Source: Otis tarda
Taxonomy: Eukaryota; Chordata; Aves; Otidiformes; Otididae
NCBI GenBank assembly: GCA_026413225.1
Contig: CM048554.1
Coordinates: 47,835,963 to 47,899,962 of the forward strand
DNA: 64,000 nucleotides
Direction of reading: 5' to 3'
The notes under the pieces are model-generated. The model ran no database searches. It saw nothing but the letters and a program-made list of their open reading frames with translations, and was not told where the DNA came from. This document shows, one piece after another, positions 1-13,064 of the stretch (positions are counted from its first letter, which is position 1; every line of letters begins with the position of its first letter). The position numbers and the translations under genes were made by a program.

Positions 1-997
1 GTGATAACGCCTCTGTGATAACGTATTTGAGAAGGGGAAAACAGGAAAAAAAAAAGAGAGATGTGAAGCAGCTGAGTCGGGGCAGAGGTGCAGAGGGGGA
101 GGCGCAGGCCTCCTGGGCCTTGCAGGCCTCACCCTGTGGCCTCTCGCCACGTGGCCGACTGGGCCTGACTTGGCCCAGCCGGGCTGCAAGAAGTGGAGAG
201 GAGATGAGCTGGATGATGTGAAGAGATTCTGAGAGGCATCTGCCAGCCTGTTGTGAAGAACTTTTCTTGTGAGAGGAACAGCTGCAGATGCCAAGGTCAG
301 TGAAGCAGGAGGGGGAGGAGTAATGCGGCTCCTGGCCAAGATTCCCCTGCAGCCTGTGGTGATGACCATGGTGGAGCAGGTTGTCTCCCTGCAGCCCATG
401 GAGGTCCACGGAGGGGCAGAGATCCACCTGCAGCCAATGGAGGACTCCACACAGGGGGAGGTGAATGCCTGAAGGCGGCTGTGGCCCGTGGAGGGTCCGC
501 TGGGGCAGCTGTTCTGGAGGGACTGCACCCCATAGAAGACATGACCCATGCCAGAGCAGTTTCATGAAGGACTGTGGCCCATGGGAGGGACCCCACGATG
601 GAGCAGGGGAGGAATGCGAGGAGTTCTTCCCCCAAGGATGAAGCAGCAGCATGAAACAACACGTGATGAACTGACCGCAACCCCCATTCCCTCTTCCCCC
701 TCTGTGCCGCTCGCAGGGGGAAGGTAGTAGAGATAATGTTAAGCTTGCGAAGAGGGAGGGGTGGGGGAGGTTCTCTCATTCTCTTTCTCATTATTCTGCT
801 ATTTTTAGTAATAAATGAATAGTTTTCCTCAAGTCGAGTCCGTTTTGCCCATAACGGTAACTTTAAGGATTTCTCCCCATCCTTATCTCAAACCTCGAGC
901 CGTTTTTCTTCTATTATCTCCCCCTATTCTCTTGGAGGGTGGGGGGAGTGAGAGAGACACTGTGTAGTATGGTCCCGATCGGGACTGAACTACGACA
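1..997 (+). mobile_element. ERV LTR, 3' part (ERVL-like), cut by window edge
   Basis: This GC-rich block reads as the 3' portion of an avian endogenous retrovirus LTR. Seen in the sequence: imperfect internal repeats built on CTGCAGCC and CCCATGGAGG (about 348, 389 and 428, with related units to about 600); a poly(A) signal AATAAA at 810-815; a pyrimidine- and G-rich stretch to about 955; and an end in CTACGACA at 997, giving the retroviral CA terminus. The phrase around 830-910 (AAGTCGAGTCCGTTTTGCCC, then TCCTTATCTC) matches, from memory, a very common bird LTR family usually classed as ERVL (class III). The 5' end lies outside the window, so TG terminus, target-site duplication and any internal gag-pol cannot be judged. 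Open frames here (15-221, 269-472 and 297-791 on the minus strand) have no recognisable retroviral protein and are treated as chance. The assignment to ERVL is a family-level memory match, not a computed one. Confidence 0.6.
810..815 (+). promoter_or_regulatory. LTR poly(A) signal AATAAA
   Basis: Canonical AATAAA hexamer inside the left-edge LTR. It lies just upstream of the AAGTCGAGTC segment and about 180 bases before the inferred LTR end, consistent with the R/U5 part of a plus-oriented LTR. Confidence 0.55.
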
Positions 998-1029
998 CTG
1001 AAGAACTCTAGAGAATTGCTAATGGCATG

Positions 1030-2900
1030 TCATAGAATCATAGAATGGTTAGAGTTGGAAGGGACCTTCAAAGGTCATCTAGTCCAACCCCCCTGCAAGA
1101 GCAGGGACATCCCTGACTAGATCAGGTTGCTCAGAGCCTCATCCAGCCTGGCCTTGAACATTTCCAGGGATGGGGCATCCACCACCTCTCTGGGCAACCT
1201 GTTCCAGTGCTCTACAACTCTCATTGTAAAAATTTTTTTTCTAATATCTAATCTAAACCTACCTCCTTCTAATTTAAACCCATTACCCCTTGTCCTATCA
1301 CAACAGGCCCTACTGAACAGCTTCTCCCCATCTTTCCTGTAGGCCCCCTTGAAGTATTGGAAGACCGCTATCAGGTCTCCCCGGAGCCTCCTCTTCTCCA
1401 GGCTGAACAGCCCCAACTCTCTCAGCCTGTCCTCATAGGAGAGGTGCTCCAGCCCTCTGATCATCTTGGTGGCCCTTCTCTGGACCCTTTCCAACTGGTC
1501 CATGTCCTTCTTGTGTTGGGGACTCCAGAACTGGACGCAGTACTCCAGGTGGGGTCTCACCGGGGCAGAGTAGAGGGGGAGAATCACCTCCCTCGACCTG
1601 CTGGCCACTCTTCTCTTGATGCAGCCCAGGATGCGGTTGGCCTTCTGGGCCGCAAGGGCGCATTGCCCGCTCATGTTGAGCCTCTCGTCTACCAGCACTC
1701 CCAAGTCTTTCTCCTCAGGGCTGCTCTCAATCCATTCTCCGCCCAGCCTGTATTTGTGCCTGGGATTGCCACGACCCAGGTGCAGGACCTTGCACTTGGC
1801 CTGGTTGAACTTCATGAGGTTGGCACGGGCCCACCTCTCCAGCCTGTCAAGGTCCCTCTGGATGGCATCCCTCCCTTCCAGCGAGTCGACGGCACCACAC
1901 AGCTTGGTGTCATCGGCGAACTTGCTGAGGGTGCACTCTATCCCACTGTCCATGTCGCCGACAAAGATGTTGAACAGGGCCGGGCCCAACACGGACCCCT
2001 GAGGGACGCCACTGGTGACCGGTCTCCACTTGGACATTGAGCCGTTGACCACCACTCTCTGAGTGCAGCCATCCAGCCAACTCCTTATCCACCGAGTGGT
2101 CCATCCATCGAACCCATGCCTCTCTAGTTTAGAGAGAAGGGTGTCATGCGGGACAGTGTCAAAAGCTTTGCACAAGTCCAGGTAGACGATATCCGTTGCC
2201 CGTCCCTTGTCCACCGATGCTGTTACCCCGTCATAAAAGGCCACCAAATTGGTCAGGCACGATCTGCCCTTGGTGAAGCCATGTTGGCTGTCACCAACCA
2301 CCTCCTTGCTCTCCATGTGCCTTAGCATGGTTTCCAGGAGAATCTGCTCCATGACCTTGCCAGGCACGGAGGTGAGGCTGACCGGCCTGTAGTTGCCCGG
2401 GTCTTCCTTACTCCCCTTTTTAAAAATGGGGGTTATGTTCCCTCTCTTCCAGTCATCGGGGACCTCACCAGACCGCCACGATTTCTCAAATATGATGGCC
2501 AGTGGCTTGGCAACTTCATCCGCCAGTTCCCTCAGGACGCGCGGATGGATCTCATCAGGCCCCATGGACTTGTGCACCTTCAAGTTCCTTAGATGATCCC
2601 GAACCTGCTCTTCGAGCACCGTGGGCGGTTCTTCATCCTCACAGTCCCTGCCTGTGCCTTCCACAGCTTGGGTGGGGAGACAAGAGCCCTTATCAGTGAA
2701 GACTGAGGCAAAAAAGTCGTTGAGTACCTCAGCCTTCTCCACATCCCGGGTAACCACGACACCCGTTACCTTCCGGAGGGGGCCTACATTCTCCTTGGAT
2801 TTTCTTTTGTCCCCTACATACCTGTAAAAGCTTTTCTTGTTACTTTTTATATCCCTGTATGTACAGTCTTTCGCCTTAGCTTAAGTTCAATTTTTTTCCA
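1030..2900 (-). mobile_element. CR1 LINE, 5'-truncated, minus strand
   Basis: Non-LTR retrotransposon of the CR1 clade in reverse orientation. Its 3' terminus is at the low coordinate: read on the minus strand it ends with the CR1 signature CCAACTCTAACC followed by two ATTCTATG octamers (1030-1046). The ORF2 stop lies close to this tail, as usual in CR1. The body holds the reverse transcriptase and C-terminal part of ORF2. Similarity to CR1 fades upstream at about 2880-2905, where a frame break separates the open frame from a short IELKLRR-like stretch. The copy therefore lacks promoter, ORF1 and endonuclease domain. 5' truncation is normal for CR1 because reverse transcription starts at the 3' end and often stops early. 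No clear target-site duplication was found. Confidence 0.95.
1117..2880 (-). CDS. CR1 ORF2 reverse transcriptase fragment, frame intact
   Basis: Uninterrupted frame of about 587 codons ending in a TAG stop at 1117. In the full element ORF2 encodes an endonuclease plus reverse transcriptase that copies CR1 RNA into DNA at a nicked target. Numbering from the GTG at 2757, the visible motifs are the pre-A segment NITPIFKKG (107-115), motif A DLCKAFD (194-200, catalytic Asp194), motif B PQGSVLGP (252-259) and motif C FADD (280-283, both catalytic Asp present). The C-terminus ends EALSNLI. The frame is open upstream of 2757 to 2880 ([15 protein letters not shown] can be read) and stops at an in-frame TAA at 2881-2883. 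GTG is not a real start; the natural ORF2 start is lost by truncation. The N-terminal endonuclease is missing, so this is a defective copy with an intact RT, implying a young insertion. Expression is not expected. Confidence 0.9.
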   Translation of the reverse strand, partial: AKAKDCTYRDIKSNKKSFYRYVGDKRKSKENVGPLRKVTGVVVTRDVEKAEVLNDFFASVFTDKGSCLPTQAVEGTGRDCEDEEPPTVLEEQVRDHLRNLKVHKSMGPDEIHPRVLRELADEVAKPLAIIFEKSWRSGEVPDDWKRGNITPIFKKGSKEDPGNYRPVSLTSVPGKVMEQILLETMLRHMESKEVVGDSQHGFTKGRSCLTNLVAFYDGVTASVDKGRATDIVYLDLCKAFDTVPHDTLLSKLERHGFDGWTTRWIRSWLDGCTQRVVVNGSMSKWRPVTSGVPQGSVLGPALFNIFVGDMDSGIECTLSKFADDTKLCGAVDSLEGRDAIQRDLDRLERWARANLMKFNQAKCKVLHLGRGNPRHKYRLGGEWIESSPEEKDLGVLVDERLNMSGQCALAAQKANRILGCIKRRVASRSREVILPLYSAPVRPHLEYCVQFWSPQHKKDMDQLERVQRRATKMIRGLEHLSYEDRLRELGLFSLEKRRLRGDLIAVFQYFKGAYRKDGEKLFSRACCDRTRGNGFKLEGGRFRLDIRKKIFTMRVVEHWNRLPREVVDAPSLEMFKARLDEALSNLI

Positions 2901-5376
2901 GGTCAGGAGCAACTGAGAGTTTGTACCACCTGATAGGTTTTTCCATGCCTCTGATATACAAACTGGGAAGAAAGGTTCAGATAAAGTTGCTGTTGCTTAG
3001 CAGGAACTCAGCAGTATCAAAGTCGGTCTGCAGACTGCTCTAGCAGCACAATAAGCTTGGAGACTGAACTCCTTCTCTTGCAAAAGTTTGGCCATTTGAG
3101 ACCACAGTTATTGCCTAAAAGCTGTGAAAAAAGTTAGGGATTCAGTTTTTGTCACATCCCAGATGTGCTAGAAGGAGTATTTGCATGGCAGTTTGGATAT
3201 TACTTCCTGCAAAAGCAGTCTCCTTCTAGCTGATTTTATTCCTAGCCTTACTAGGAAGATCCTGTTTTCCAGCATTTTCTTACACAGGTTGCTTACCACT
3301 TAATCAGAAAGAAAAGGAGATCTGCATGACTAATACAGCCAAGTGCCCCGTAAGTCAGCACGTAGAGCCAAAAGAAGGATCAGTGAGGCTCTCATGGGAA
3401 AACCATCACTGGAGCCATGATGGAAAGCCATCAGTGTCCCCCAAAGAGCCTTTTAAGATGATTTAACTCATAATTCCACAAGAGCAGATTACTGTATTTA
3501 GAACCCTTTTGTCCACATGCCAAAAGCCCTCATAGTGCTCACTGAGGTGTGTAAACAGTATCGTGCCCGGTTTAATACAACTCTTATAAGGTGATTTGGC
3601 CAATGTTGCATATTAAGTCAAGGGCACAAGTAGATGAGGAAATTGGGAATCATGAGTCCTATTCACTAAATCCTCCTTCCATGAAAACGTAATGGTTATA
3701 ACTTGAGCTCTATAATTAATATCTTGTTGCAGGCAAGCCATGTGATACACTGATAATGGCTAACCTTGCCAGTGGAGAGGAGGGGTTTCATGCTAGACAT
3801 TAAGGGTCTGTCTTCATTTTTCTTGAATGAGCATGCAGGAGAAACAGAGAAGGCAATATTCATTAGTTACATGGGACTAATTCAGGTACTACAAGCAAGC
3901 TGTGGCTGAAGACCCTCAAAAGTCTTTTAAAAAGTGCAAATGTTGTTTCACCATTGTGGCAAACTGTCATGTAGGCCAAGTTTTAGTACACTGGGTAGTC
4001 CTGGCACACTTCAAGGTCTGTCTTCTGTGGTATCATGTGTCGTGCTAGCACCCAATACCAGATGCTCAGGGAAAAAAATGCGTAAGGAACAGGCCAGGTC
4101 TGGAGAGTGTAGGACAGCAAAAGCCTTTGTACAATGAGAGCCAGTATACACCTCAGTCTGAGCAGTGCAAGCCAGGAGGGACAAAACTGTGTAAACATGG
4201 TCCTTTTGCTTCTCTTTTAGTAGGACTGGGGAAGCTCTTGGCAGGGACAAAAGCTACTTGGGTCTCACTGAAAATCTAGTCAGTGAATGTGTCACTGAAT
4301 TCGACTATGGTGAGTACCCTCATGCGCAGGGCAGAACAAAATTGCTGGGCAGTATTGCATAGAGCAGAGCATAATGTTACACCTCCCTGAAACAGCAAGA
4401 TTTAATTTTTCTTATGGAACTGAGGAAGTGTTTCTCTATCTTACAAATGTGTGTTTGGTCTCTGCACTCTTCTGCTATTGATAGAGTTAGATATTTTGGC
4501 TTAACTACAACTAAAACGTGAGAAAAACAAAATACAAAAGCTAATTAGTATTCTTCTGACTGCTGCTCTGAAACAATGGAGCTGTATTCTTATCTCCTTC
4601 TTAAGCTCCAGTGGAGATTAAAAGAAGACAATGACTGCGAGGGAGAGCAGAAAAAAAGAAATGGAACCAGGCAGATTCAGTCAAGAAAAAAGTCTGGCCT
4701 AAGTATTTCTTTACATTGCAAATCCATTCAAAATAAACCTTGAAGAGAGATCTGCACTGATGCCTACTCTGTCTTTGCAAATTTCCTCTGTGGCTTTTGC
4801 ATAGACTCTCACTCTTTCTCTGCTTGGAGAAAAGCTGTTGTCCAGTTCCTTTTACTGGACTGGTTTGTGGAGCAAACAGTCCCACTGTGAAGTAACACAC
4901 GGAACACAGATGGTGTATTGTGCAGCGCAAGATACCAGTGGGATCAGCAACTCGCTGCAAGAGCACATTCCGTTGAATGAATAAGTTATACCTACTTAAA
5001 AATGTAATACGGACCAACTCTTTCAATCTATAAAAGCAGAGTGCAGATTCACATCTCACAGGTGGCTGCTTTAGCTTGCGTGGCTCGCACTGACACAACT
5101 GCCAAGGATAACCCGAGCAAGGGGTTATGACCTTGGCACTGTAACGCAGGTAGTACGAACTGTAGAGTTAGGGGCATTTTTATTTTTAATGCTATGGAAA
5201 GGGTTAGGTACAAATCAGCTTCTGTAGCACTGGGAGCAGTTCAAAGCCTCTGGTGAAGGTCTAAACCTGTGAAATTATTGGCATCTGCCATCTAAGTTAC
5301 TAATATATCCAAGGAAGTGCCTTCCTGACTTCATCCAAATTCTTATTCTTCCCATCTACTCCAAGTTTTAAAAGCA

Positions 5377-5413
5377 TTCTTTTTTCTTTTTCCTTTTTTT
5401 TCTTTTCTTCTTC
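5377..5413 (+). repeat. Polypyrimidine tract
   Basis: An unbroken run of 37 pyrimidines, mostly T with scattered C. It is a simple-sequence tract; no adjacent exon was recognised that would make it a splice-acceptor signal. Confidence 0.8.
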
Positions 5414-8400
5414 AACATTTTCAATCATTGTGGCTGTTCTGACTGGCTTTGCTGGCAGCTCTGTCTTGATAGTTGACAGTCGCCTGGAAAGGACATCTGA
5501 GAGTTCAGGATTGTGGGGCCAGTTTTAAGGAAGTGTATCCGAGGCAGTTCATAGCTTAATCCTTTTCAATATCTGCAACAGCACATAACCATGATTTGCA
5601 GTTAACAAATCCAATAGATATCCAAGAACACTTTGTTTGAAAGACCACTTTTTGAGGTAAAAGCTTTAGTTTGGGTTTAATACTGGGTCTGATGTTGGAC
5701 TGTAGCCCTTTTTTGTGTTGTAGGTATGAGAGGCCAAAGCACAGGGTGCATTAATGCAGCTTATGAACTGCATGCATGCTGATTTTTATTTGAGGTATAA
5801 ACTGAATCTTTTCTGATCACTGGTAATGTCACCTAGAGAAACGTACCCAGCCTGCGAAAGTTGCCTCAGCAATCAAAACTCTCACAGCTGGAAACAAATT
5901 TTTTTTCTTGTCAGAGTTGATTCTCTCAAAAGAAGTCGAGTAGACAGGAGAGACACATCTCTCTGGACTCTCCAGTAATGAAGACAACTTTTTCATTGCT
6001 GGTAGTGGTTAGAGCAGCTGTAAAGCTTTTCCAGTTTCTTCTGAAATTGGTAACCTACAACAGCTGTCAGCAGCCTGGAGACTGCAGAATGCAGTAGACT
6101 CTACTGTAGTTTAATGAAGTCCAGCTAAGGTCTAGCAAAGATATAAGGCTCACCTACCGTGGCTGTGCTACCCAACCATTTGTTCTTTTACTTTTAGATT
6201 TTATTTCTAAACCAAAAAAATACTCATTTATCATGTGTAGGGTGACTTGTTTCTCTGCTGTGTCTACCATTTTGAAGTGAAACATCATAAAGTGTAACAC
6301 CTTTTGGCTGTGTTTCTCATTCATCTTCCTTAAAGAGAATACAAAACCATTAGAAAGGATCAAAAAGTGTCATTTCCTACAAAATAGTATAATCTGGAAT
6401 AAAACTCAAACCATATTCAGTCATCTCAAGTTTTTACAAACATATACTGTCCCTGGCAATATCCCTTTCTGTATGTTCTTTCCCTAATTCCCTCAGCAAA
6501 CAAAGCAGCCAACCAACCAGTGGTGTGAGCCACTGGTTATTATCACTGTTATTAGCAGAGCTGGCTCCGAGAAAACATACATGAGTTTGATTTCATCAAC
6601 ACATATTTTACTGAAATACCACAAGACATTAGTGAGGCTTTGTGTTTAGCAACCAGTATACTTGTAAAGCATGAAAGCAGGCAGGTTGCCCTTATTTTGT
6701 TCTTTTGTTCATATTTTAATCCTTTAAAATCCTTTTTCTTAGTTTTTTCCAGGGAAGAATTAAATACGTGACTGTTTTTGTGACTACTTTTGTTTCTGTT
6801 AATTCTTTGTCCAATTGTTCCTTTTAACAGTTTCAGATTTTACTGGTGGTCATTGAAAGACATCAGAATTCACTCTGGGCTAGAGGGTGTGTGATGGGTG
6901 GCTTGTCACTCTTGGCTGACTGGCAGACTAATATTACTCTGCAATAACTGTAACGTATCAGTGACCATTTAGGATATCATGGATTTTGTGGGTCAACCCC
7001 CTCCCAATCCCACTATCACCCTGAACATGTCTTAATATAGGAGAATAGGAATATTTTGAGGACATCAAAGAGCAGACAGCTGTCTGAGGACACTGAGTAG
7101 CATCCAAATGATTAATGAAATTATGTGTTTGGCACTACTAGCATTATTTTTTGGCTAATGTATTCAGGGGGAAGTAAATCAGTAATGAGATTTAAGAAGC
7201 ACAAAAGGAGATTTCAGTATAATAAATGACATTCACAAAGGTGTTACCAAATATCTATAGATATTACAGGAGCAGGGAGGATTTTTGTGAGAACTGCAAA
7301 CAGCATACTCAAATTTTTGACTCAGTTGAGCACTAGATTGGTGCAGTATCTGTTGAAGATGCATTAGTGCTTTGCATTACTTTCATCATTCACCCTACAC
7401 CTGTAGGGAACTGAGTAGGTTTCCCTGCTGTGTAGGAAGTGATCTTCATTAGCTCTTCACTGCCTCTATGAAGAAGCTGATAACTTCATGTCACCTGAAA
7501 TTACCTATCTCACTCCGCACTGAGTTTCCGAATTGTTTTACTGAAGCAAACAGCACCAGTGTGAAATCATCAAGCCTAGCAACCTGCTAGTTTTCACAGA
7601 AAGGAAATTATCTTCACTCTTTGCATTCTGTCTCTGGACAGTTCTTTCTGTTTTCAAAATATTTTGGTGTTCTACTGGACTACTTGGTGTTCTTCAATAC
7701 CTTCTTGCAAATCATCTTATTAAAAGACTTCTGGAAGCCTATACATGTGAAGTATGGCAATTGAGTTTCCTTCATTCACTATCTTGGTGTTGTAATAATT
7801 ATAACAATTTTCCTGTGTGAAACTATGCTGCCCTAATAATTGAAAATATCTGGAAACCAGTGAAACAATAGGATCATTTCACTGGTTCGCTGGGTACATA
7901 TATAGGATTTACCAGTCTGTGACTCAACAGATTGAACATGTGTTATTTTCCTCCTTGTTATACATGAACGTGTTGGGCAAGGAGAGGGAGAACTGAATTG
8001 AGTGCAGACACTCCACCATACACTAGAAAATTTAATTGAAAACATGCATTGAGTAGATAGTTGTAACTGCATGTGTTCTCTCTGTGTCACGGGTGGAGTT
8101 GGCCAAGTAGGCCCGGGCAGGACCTTCAAGCAGACGTTCTTGCTATCTGCTCAGCGCCCCAAGGCAGCGTATACATCCTATACCTACGTAACTTGGGACT
8201 GGTATTTGTACAAGATACTCCCACAGCTCTCTAGCGCTGGGCTTCCAGACCACTCTTTAGGCTGCTGGAGCATGCCCTTCCTAGCATCCCTGACAGGCAA
8301 CCTGAGCTTTGCTGCCACAAGGAACTCTTCTCCTTCCCTGGCTAGTACAAGCAAATGGGACAGATTACTTCCTTCTAGCTTTAAGTGGCCTTTTACAGAT

Positions 8401-10346
8401 TCAACTGCACCCCTTCTTTATTTTTTTCCATGTGTCTTTCCACCAATCTTTCTTTTATGTTGTCTCCAGGTCTCTTGTTCTTACTGGATGCTTTCAAGTA
8501 TGCCCACATGCTCAGGCTAGGTAACCTAGCGATGCTGCAGAAACGCAGTACTTAGATTTCATTAAAATCTTAGTGGTTCGGTCTGGCTCCAGTTACAACG
8601 GGGTAATTTTAAGTTCAAAGTTTGAATTTCAAATTCATTGAAATATCTACCCACGCAGAATTGCTTTGAATACAACTGTCTAACGTTGACTAAAGGAGAA
8701 GGGTAAAATGCTTACCTGGCATCATTTTACCATAGGCTGGTTTCAGATAATGAAGATGAACCAGATTTATTTTATGAGTGTAGTCAGGTACTTGGTTTTG
8801 AAGAAGCTTTAATCACAGTCCCAGAGCTGTTGTAAAGAGAGGCTGACTGAGTATTTCAGCTTACCCTGAACAGATTAGAAACAGGTTTGCTTGTGCCATT
8901 ATTGGCATCAGTTTTACTGAGCTAGAGTAGGAGTGCTCACATGGTCATTACTGCCTTTGCTTAATTAAAATGAGCTAAAAACATATATTTTCATTAGACC
9001 AATATTGAGCTACAGTTTTGTTTAGGTAAAAGCAGAACATGAAATAGGCATTGAATATTAGCACTGACGTAGCTATGATCCAAATAGATACATGTGCTTA
9101 TAAATACACCAAACCTTAAACTAAAACGGCTCTGCTATTTTTACTTTTACTTACCATAGACTGAGGAAAAACTCATGAGGTAACTGTCACACGCTAATTT
9201 ATATGCAGCAGCTTTTAAGGGCTGACCAAGTGTCTGAGATTACCTGTGTGCTCAAGTCAGGTAGAAGTTTGCCTTGAATATCGTCTGACAAATTTCATAA
9301 CACTCAAGTTTTCAAACAGAGAAAAGGAGTGTTAAAACGCTAAATGTGTTTTATGAGATGCCCTGAGGAAACCTTACACATAACTTTGCTTGAATTTGGT
9401 GTGCTGACATTGCTTTTTACATTTTGTAATTTTTGTGTTTGGTTCCTTTCTGGTAGGTCTGACCTCCTGCCTTATCGGTACTCTCCAGGTCTCACAGGGA
9501 GTAGTGGCTGATAGTGATTTCACCGTGCTCTTGCTGTTTCCCTGTAACTTATCTGAAATATTATGGACATACTCCAGGATTTCATCTTTCTTCCTTATGA
9601 CAGTAATTCATTCTCTAGGTTTATCTCTTAATTTGTCATGCTACCAATTTGTTTCTTAAAATAGTTGTTCTGTTGCAATGTTTTTAATGTCAGTGGTTCT
9701 TACATCTCATCTGTGTAGAAAGTAATGACAAAATTCCAAACTAAGGAGTCCTCAATTTAAAGTGCCAGTGTTACTACAGAATAGCATATTCCTGGTCAAT
9801 GCTACTGAGCAGACAGCGTCTCCATTCTTTATTATATTTCAAGTGAAACACAGACATTGTTTGGCCTCCACATCATAAATGTAAACTGCTTGTCTCTTGT
9901 CTGGCAGTTGAGCTCTGGTTTATTTTAATGTAGTTATAGTAGCATGGCATTTTTGCCTTAAAAAAAGGAGGAAAAACCGGTTTGATGGAGACATAGCATG
10001 ACGCTTTTTATCCCAACAAAGACTTTGATACATCATAACACTGAAGGACACACAGAACTGATAGACAGCCTGGATTGTGGCAAGTGAAAAAACAGCTCAA
10101 CAATGTTGGACATGACTGAGGGGCAGGTGAGTGGGAATTTGTGGGGACTCTTGTCTTGAGTGAGTTCTTTCAGCTAAAAACCATATATTTTCAAGTATAT
10201 TTTGTTAGAAATATTGTCATCTTTGTCCCCTCAGACAGAGGACAAGTACATTTTTCTTGTAAAACAAAGTTCTCTTCTGACTTTCAGAGCAATGTTGAAG
10301 AAGCCCTGTAGCTACACCATGAGTAGATGCCCATGTTAATACAGTA

Positions 10347-10384
10347 GGTTGGTTGGTTGCTTGGTTTATTTGTTTGGTTTTTTT
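10347..10384 (+). repeat. GGTT-type microsatellite
   Basis: Short degenerate tetranucleotide repeat starting with three GGTT units and decaying into TTGG/TTTATT and a T run. Confidence 0.75.
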
Positions 10385-10802
10385 CCTCTAGACTTGAAAG
10401 CATTCAGTAGTTCTTTTCAGAATATGAGTTTAACACCAAAATAAATACAAAGGGTTTTGGTTTTGTTTTTTTTTAAATAGTTTCTGTTTAGCTGTGGCTC
10501 ATCTGTCAGGCATGTAGACAGTGGACAGTAGAACCTTAAGGCATTGAAATTGCTCCCCACTAATTGTGGTTTATACTTCAGCTACTCTCTTTCCTTATAG
10601 TGCAGAAAGAAGAACTTGCTAGGGGATGGGAAAATGCATTTTTGTCGTTACGCTAAATGTTTGTTAAGCAAATAATTGTATACAACAGTGCATATGTGGA
10701 GGACATACACTGAGGTCATGCTTTCACTGTGTCTTCATATTTGCAATACAGTTCATGTGGCTGTAAAAAAAAGGCAGGAAGCTCATAGCAAAACCAATAT
10801 GT

Positions 10803-10847
10803 TGTGGTTGTTTTGTTGTTTTTTGTTTTTTTTTTTTTCCCTTTTTC
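10803..10847 (+). repeat. T-rich simple sequence
   Basis: T-rich tract with TTG interruptions and an uninterrupted run of 13 T at 10826-10838. Low-complexity sequence, no associated element recognised. Confidence 0.8.
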
Positions 10848-13064
10848 TTAAACTTTTAAAGTGGACAGCAATTAGTGTTAGACCATTTAAAAAAGTTACT
10901 ATGTAGAAAATCTGTATGTTTTTCCTGACAATTCAAATTAAAATATATAGATGAAATTGAATTGAGGCTGAAGTAGAATTTGCATTGAAGAACAAGATTT
11001 CATTCTGTAACTTGAAAGAAGAAGCAAAAATAAGGTGTACAGCTTGGCGTAACAATATGATTGTTATGTTAGGATTGCTCCAGAATACTGTATCAGCATC
11101 TGAATTTTGGGGTACCTGTCATTTATTTCTTTTACTTAATGGCAAAGTTTAAGAGGCGAAATCCGCTTTCCTTTTGCTCATCACCATCCTGCTGTTTCCT
11201 ATAGTTTTGACCTGCAATAACTAATTATAGTTCTTAAAGGACACTTAGGAATTCTTCTTCCAAGTTTCTGTTGTTTGCATTTCTCCCAGAATATAAAGTA
11301 TAACCTTGTGAGGATAGTTTGACATTTCTGCAGCTGCACTCCATCCCACTATGTTTTTGCTCATGACCAGATTTAATAAATTTCCTATGTTCTTTATCCA
11401 GAAAGAGAATAGATTTATTGGACATAATTAGTTTGTTTTAAATCATGGCTGCTTATCACTCTTACCTTTGTCATCAGAGAGGTTGTTTGTAGTTTTTGTT
11501 ATCTAAATATTTGCGGCATTCTTTTGCTAATTAGACATGCTAGCATTTACAGCTGCTCTCCATTAAAATGTGCCTAAGCGCTCTGCAGTTACCTTTTTAT
11601 TATTTAGGAAAAATTAGTTTGTAAGGGAGATCAACACACTTGGCACCCTAGCAAGTGGTGCATCTAGCTAGATGTGCATTTGGCACATCTAGCTCTTTGG
11701 AAACTCTGAGCGAGTGTCACCGGAGAAGCATTCCGGTATGGTAGCAAGGACGTGTCTGTTGGACGCCAGGCTGGGTCAAGCAGAGAAAAGGCGGCCTTCT
11801 TTTCACTGTTTCCTGTCTTACTAATCACCAGTGTCTCTAAGTAATAGAGTGATGAATGGTGGGATGTATGTTGTCTGCATATCTAAAACGTAAAGTTGAG
11901 CTGATTCAGACTTTCTGATTTACGGGGGTTTTTCCCCATATATCTCTCCGCTCGCGATATTTATCAGTACAGACTAAAGAATGCCTTGTAGATGCAGCCA
12001 ATGCTGTGAATCTCTTAGCTTTATTGCAAAGGTAAATAAATCCAGAACAGGCTTTGTAAAGGATTAGCGATGGAGTGGATTGCAGTTATAAATAGTCACT
12101 AGGTTTCGTGATTGTGAGCTGCGTTTAGACACCTTACCTCCCACAAAGAGTGACAGAAAAAAATTGAAAGATGACAGGAAGGTGATGGATGGAGAGTTGA
12201 TGGATGCAATTGTCTTCTCTCTGTTGCTTTTAAAAAAGGGAAGGAATTGTTTTATGTAACCATCTTGCACAAAGCCGATACCTTTCCCAAGTACCAAGGA
12301 AAAGGTAGCACAAAACTCAGCTTAGCATTTGCAGCTCTGGAGCTTGGGGGTCAGTCACTGCTTCATTAGTTCATGTGCAGGAGTGATAGTTCAGGGCAGA
12401 AAGCAGATTAGCTTCTATTAATTACTGTAAATCCCTTACAGCATCTTCTGTGGTGGAATTAATAAATAATTAGTTGCTGCTGGAAGCAACTGAGATTTTA
12501 AACATATTAAAAAGTAGCGATGACTCAGAACTGTATCACATTAGCTTTGTATTAGTGTTGAGGTTGAGGAAGACCATGAAATTTTAACAGTGGCAAAATC
12601 CCATCAGCCATCTAAACAACTGCTGTTTCAGACTGACATTGTAAGAGCTGAAATATTTTTATTTTCTTTCATTCCTATCCAGGACCAATACTGAAGGGAT
12701 GAGTTTGTATTCAAGAGCGTGTTTCTTGGCTGTCTGCTGGAAAGGTTTTGCTGAATGACTTATTTGGGCTAATGTAATTAAGTTTCTTACGGCTTACAGC
12801 CGAGCCAAAAAAATACCTGTTTAAATGTGCTGCAGTGCTCCCGGGCATGCTGTCCTTGCGCTCACTGTACACAAACCGGCAGGGTACGGCTGTGTCTGCA
12901 TCAGCAAGTAGCCTTGTGCAGCAGGAGCAGATCTGTACAAGCGGCAGTCGGCGCTGAGGATCTGTGGATTACAAAATGCTTTTGAGAAGAAAAATGAAAA
13001 TGTTAACATGATGAACATCCTGACAGTGGATACTGTAACTTAGGTGCACATTAAAAATTTCAGG

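Larger units (their letters stand above)
2906..13064. other. Unique AT-rich non-coding DNA
   Basis: No gene could be supported in this 10 kb stretch. It is AT-rich with small homopolymer and pyrimidine tracts listed separately. Open frames of 60-165 codons occur on both strands (for example 4601-5098 minus and 8071-8520 plus). They have no family resemblance, biased residue content, and lengths expected by chance for this much DNA. The region may be intergenic or intronic; nothing here decides which. Confidence 0.6.

Noticed and set aside
4601..5098. 165-residue minus-strand frame
   Set aside because: No motif or family; a frame of this length is expected by chance in 64 kb on six frames.
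8071..8520. 149-residue plus-strand frame in a GC-richer patch
   Set aside because: Composition is unremarkable and no domain, signal peptide or splice pattern supports it.
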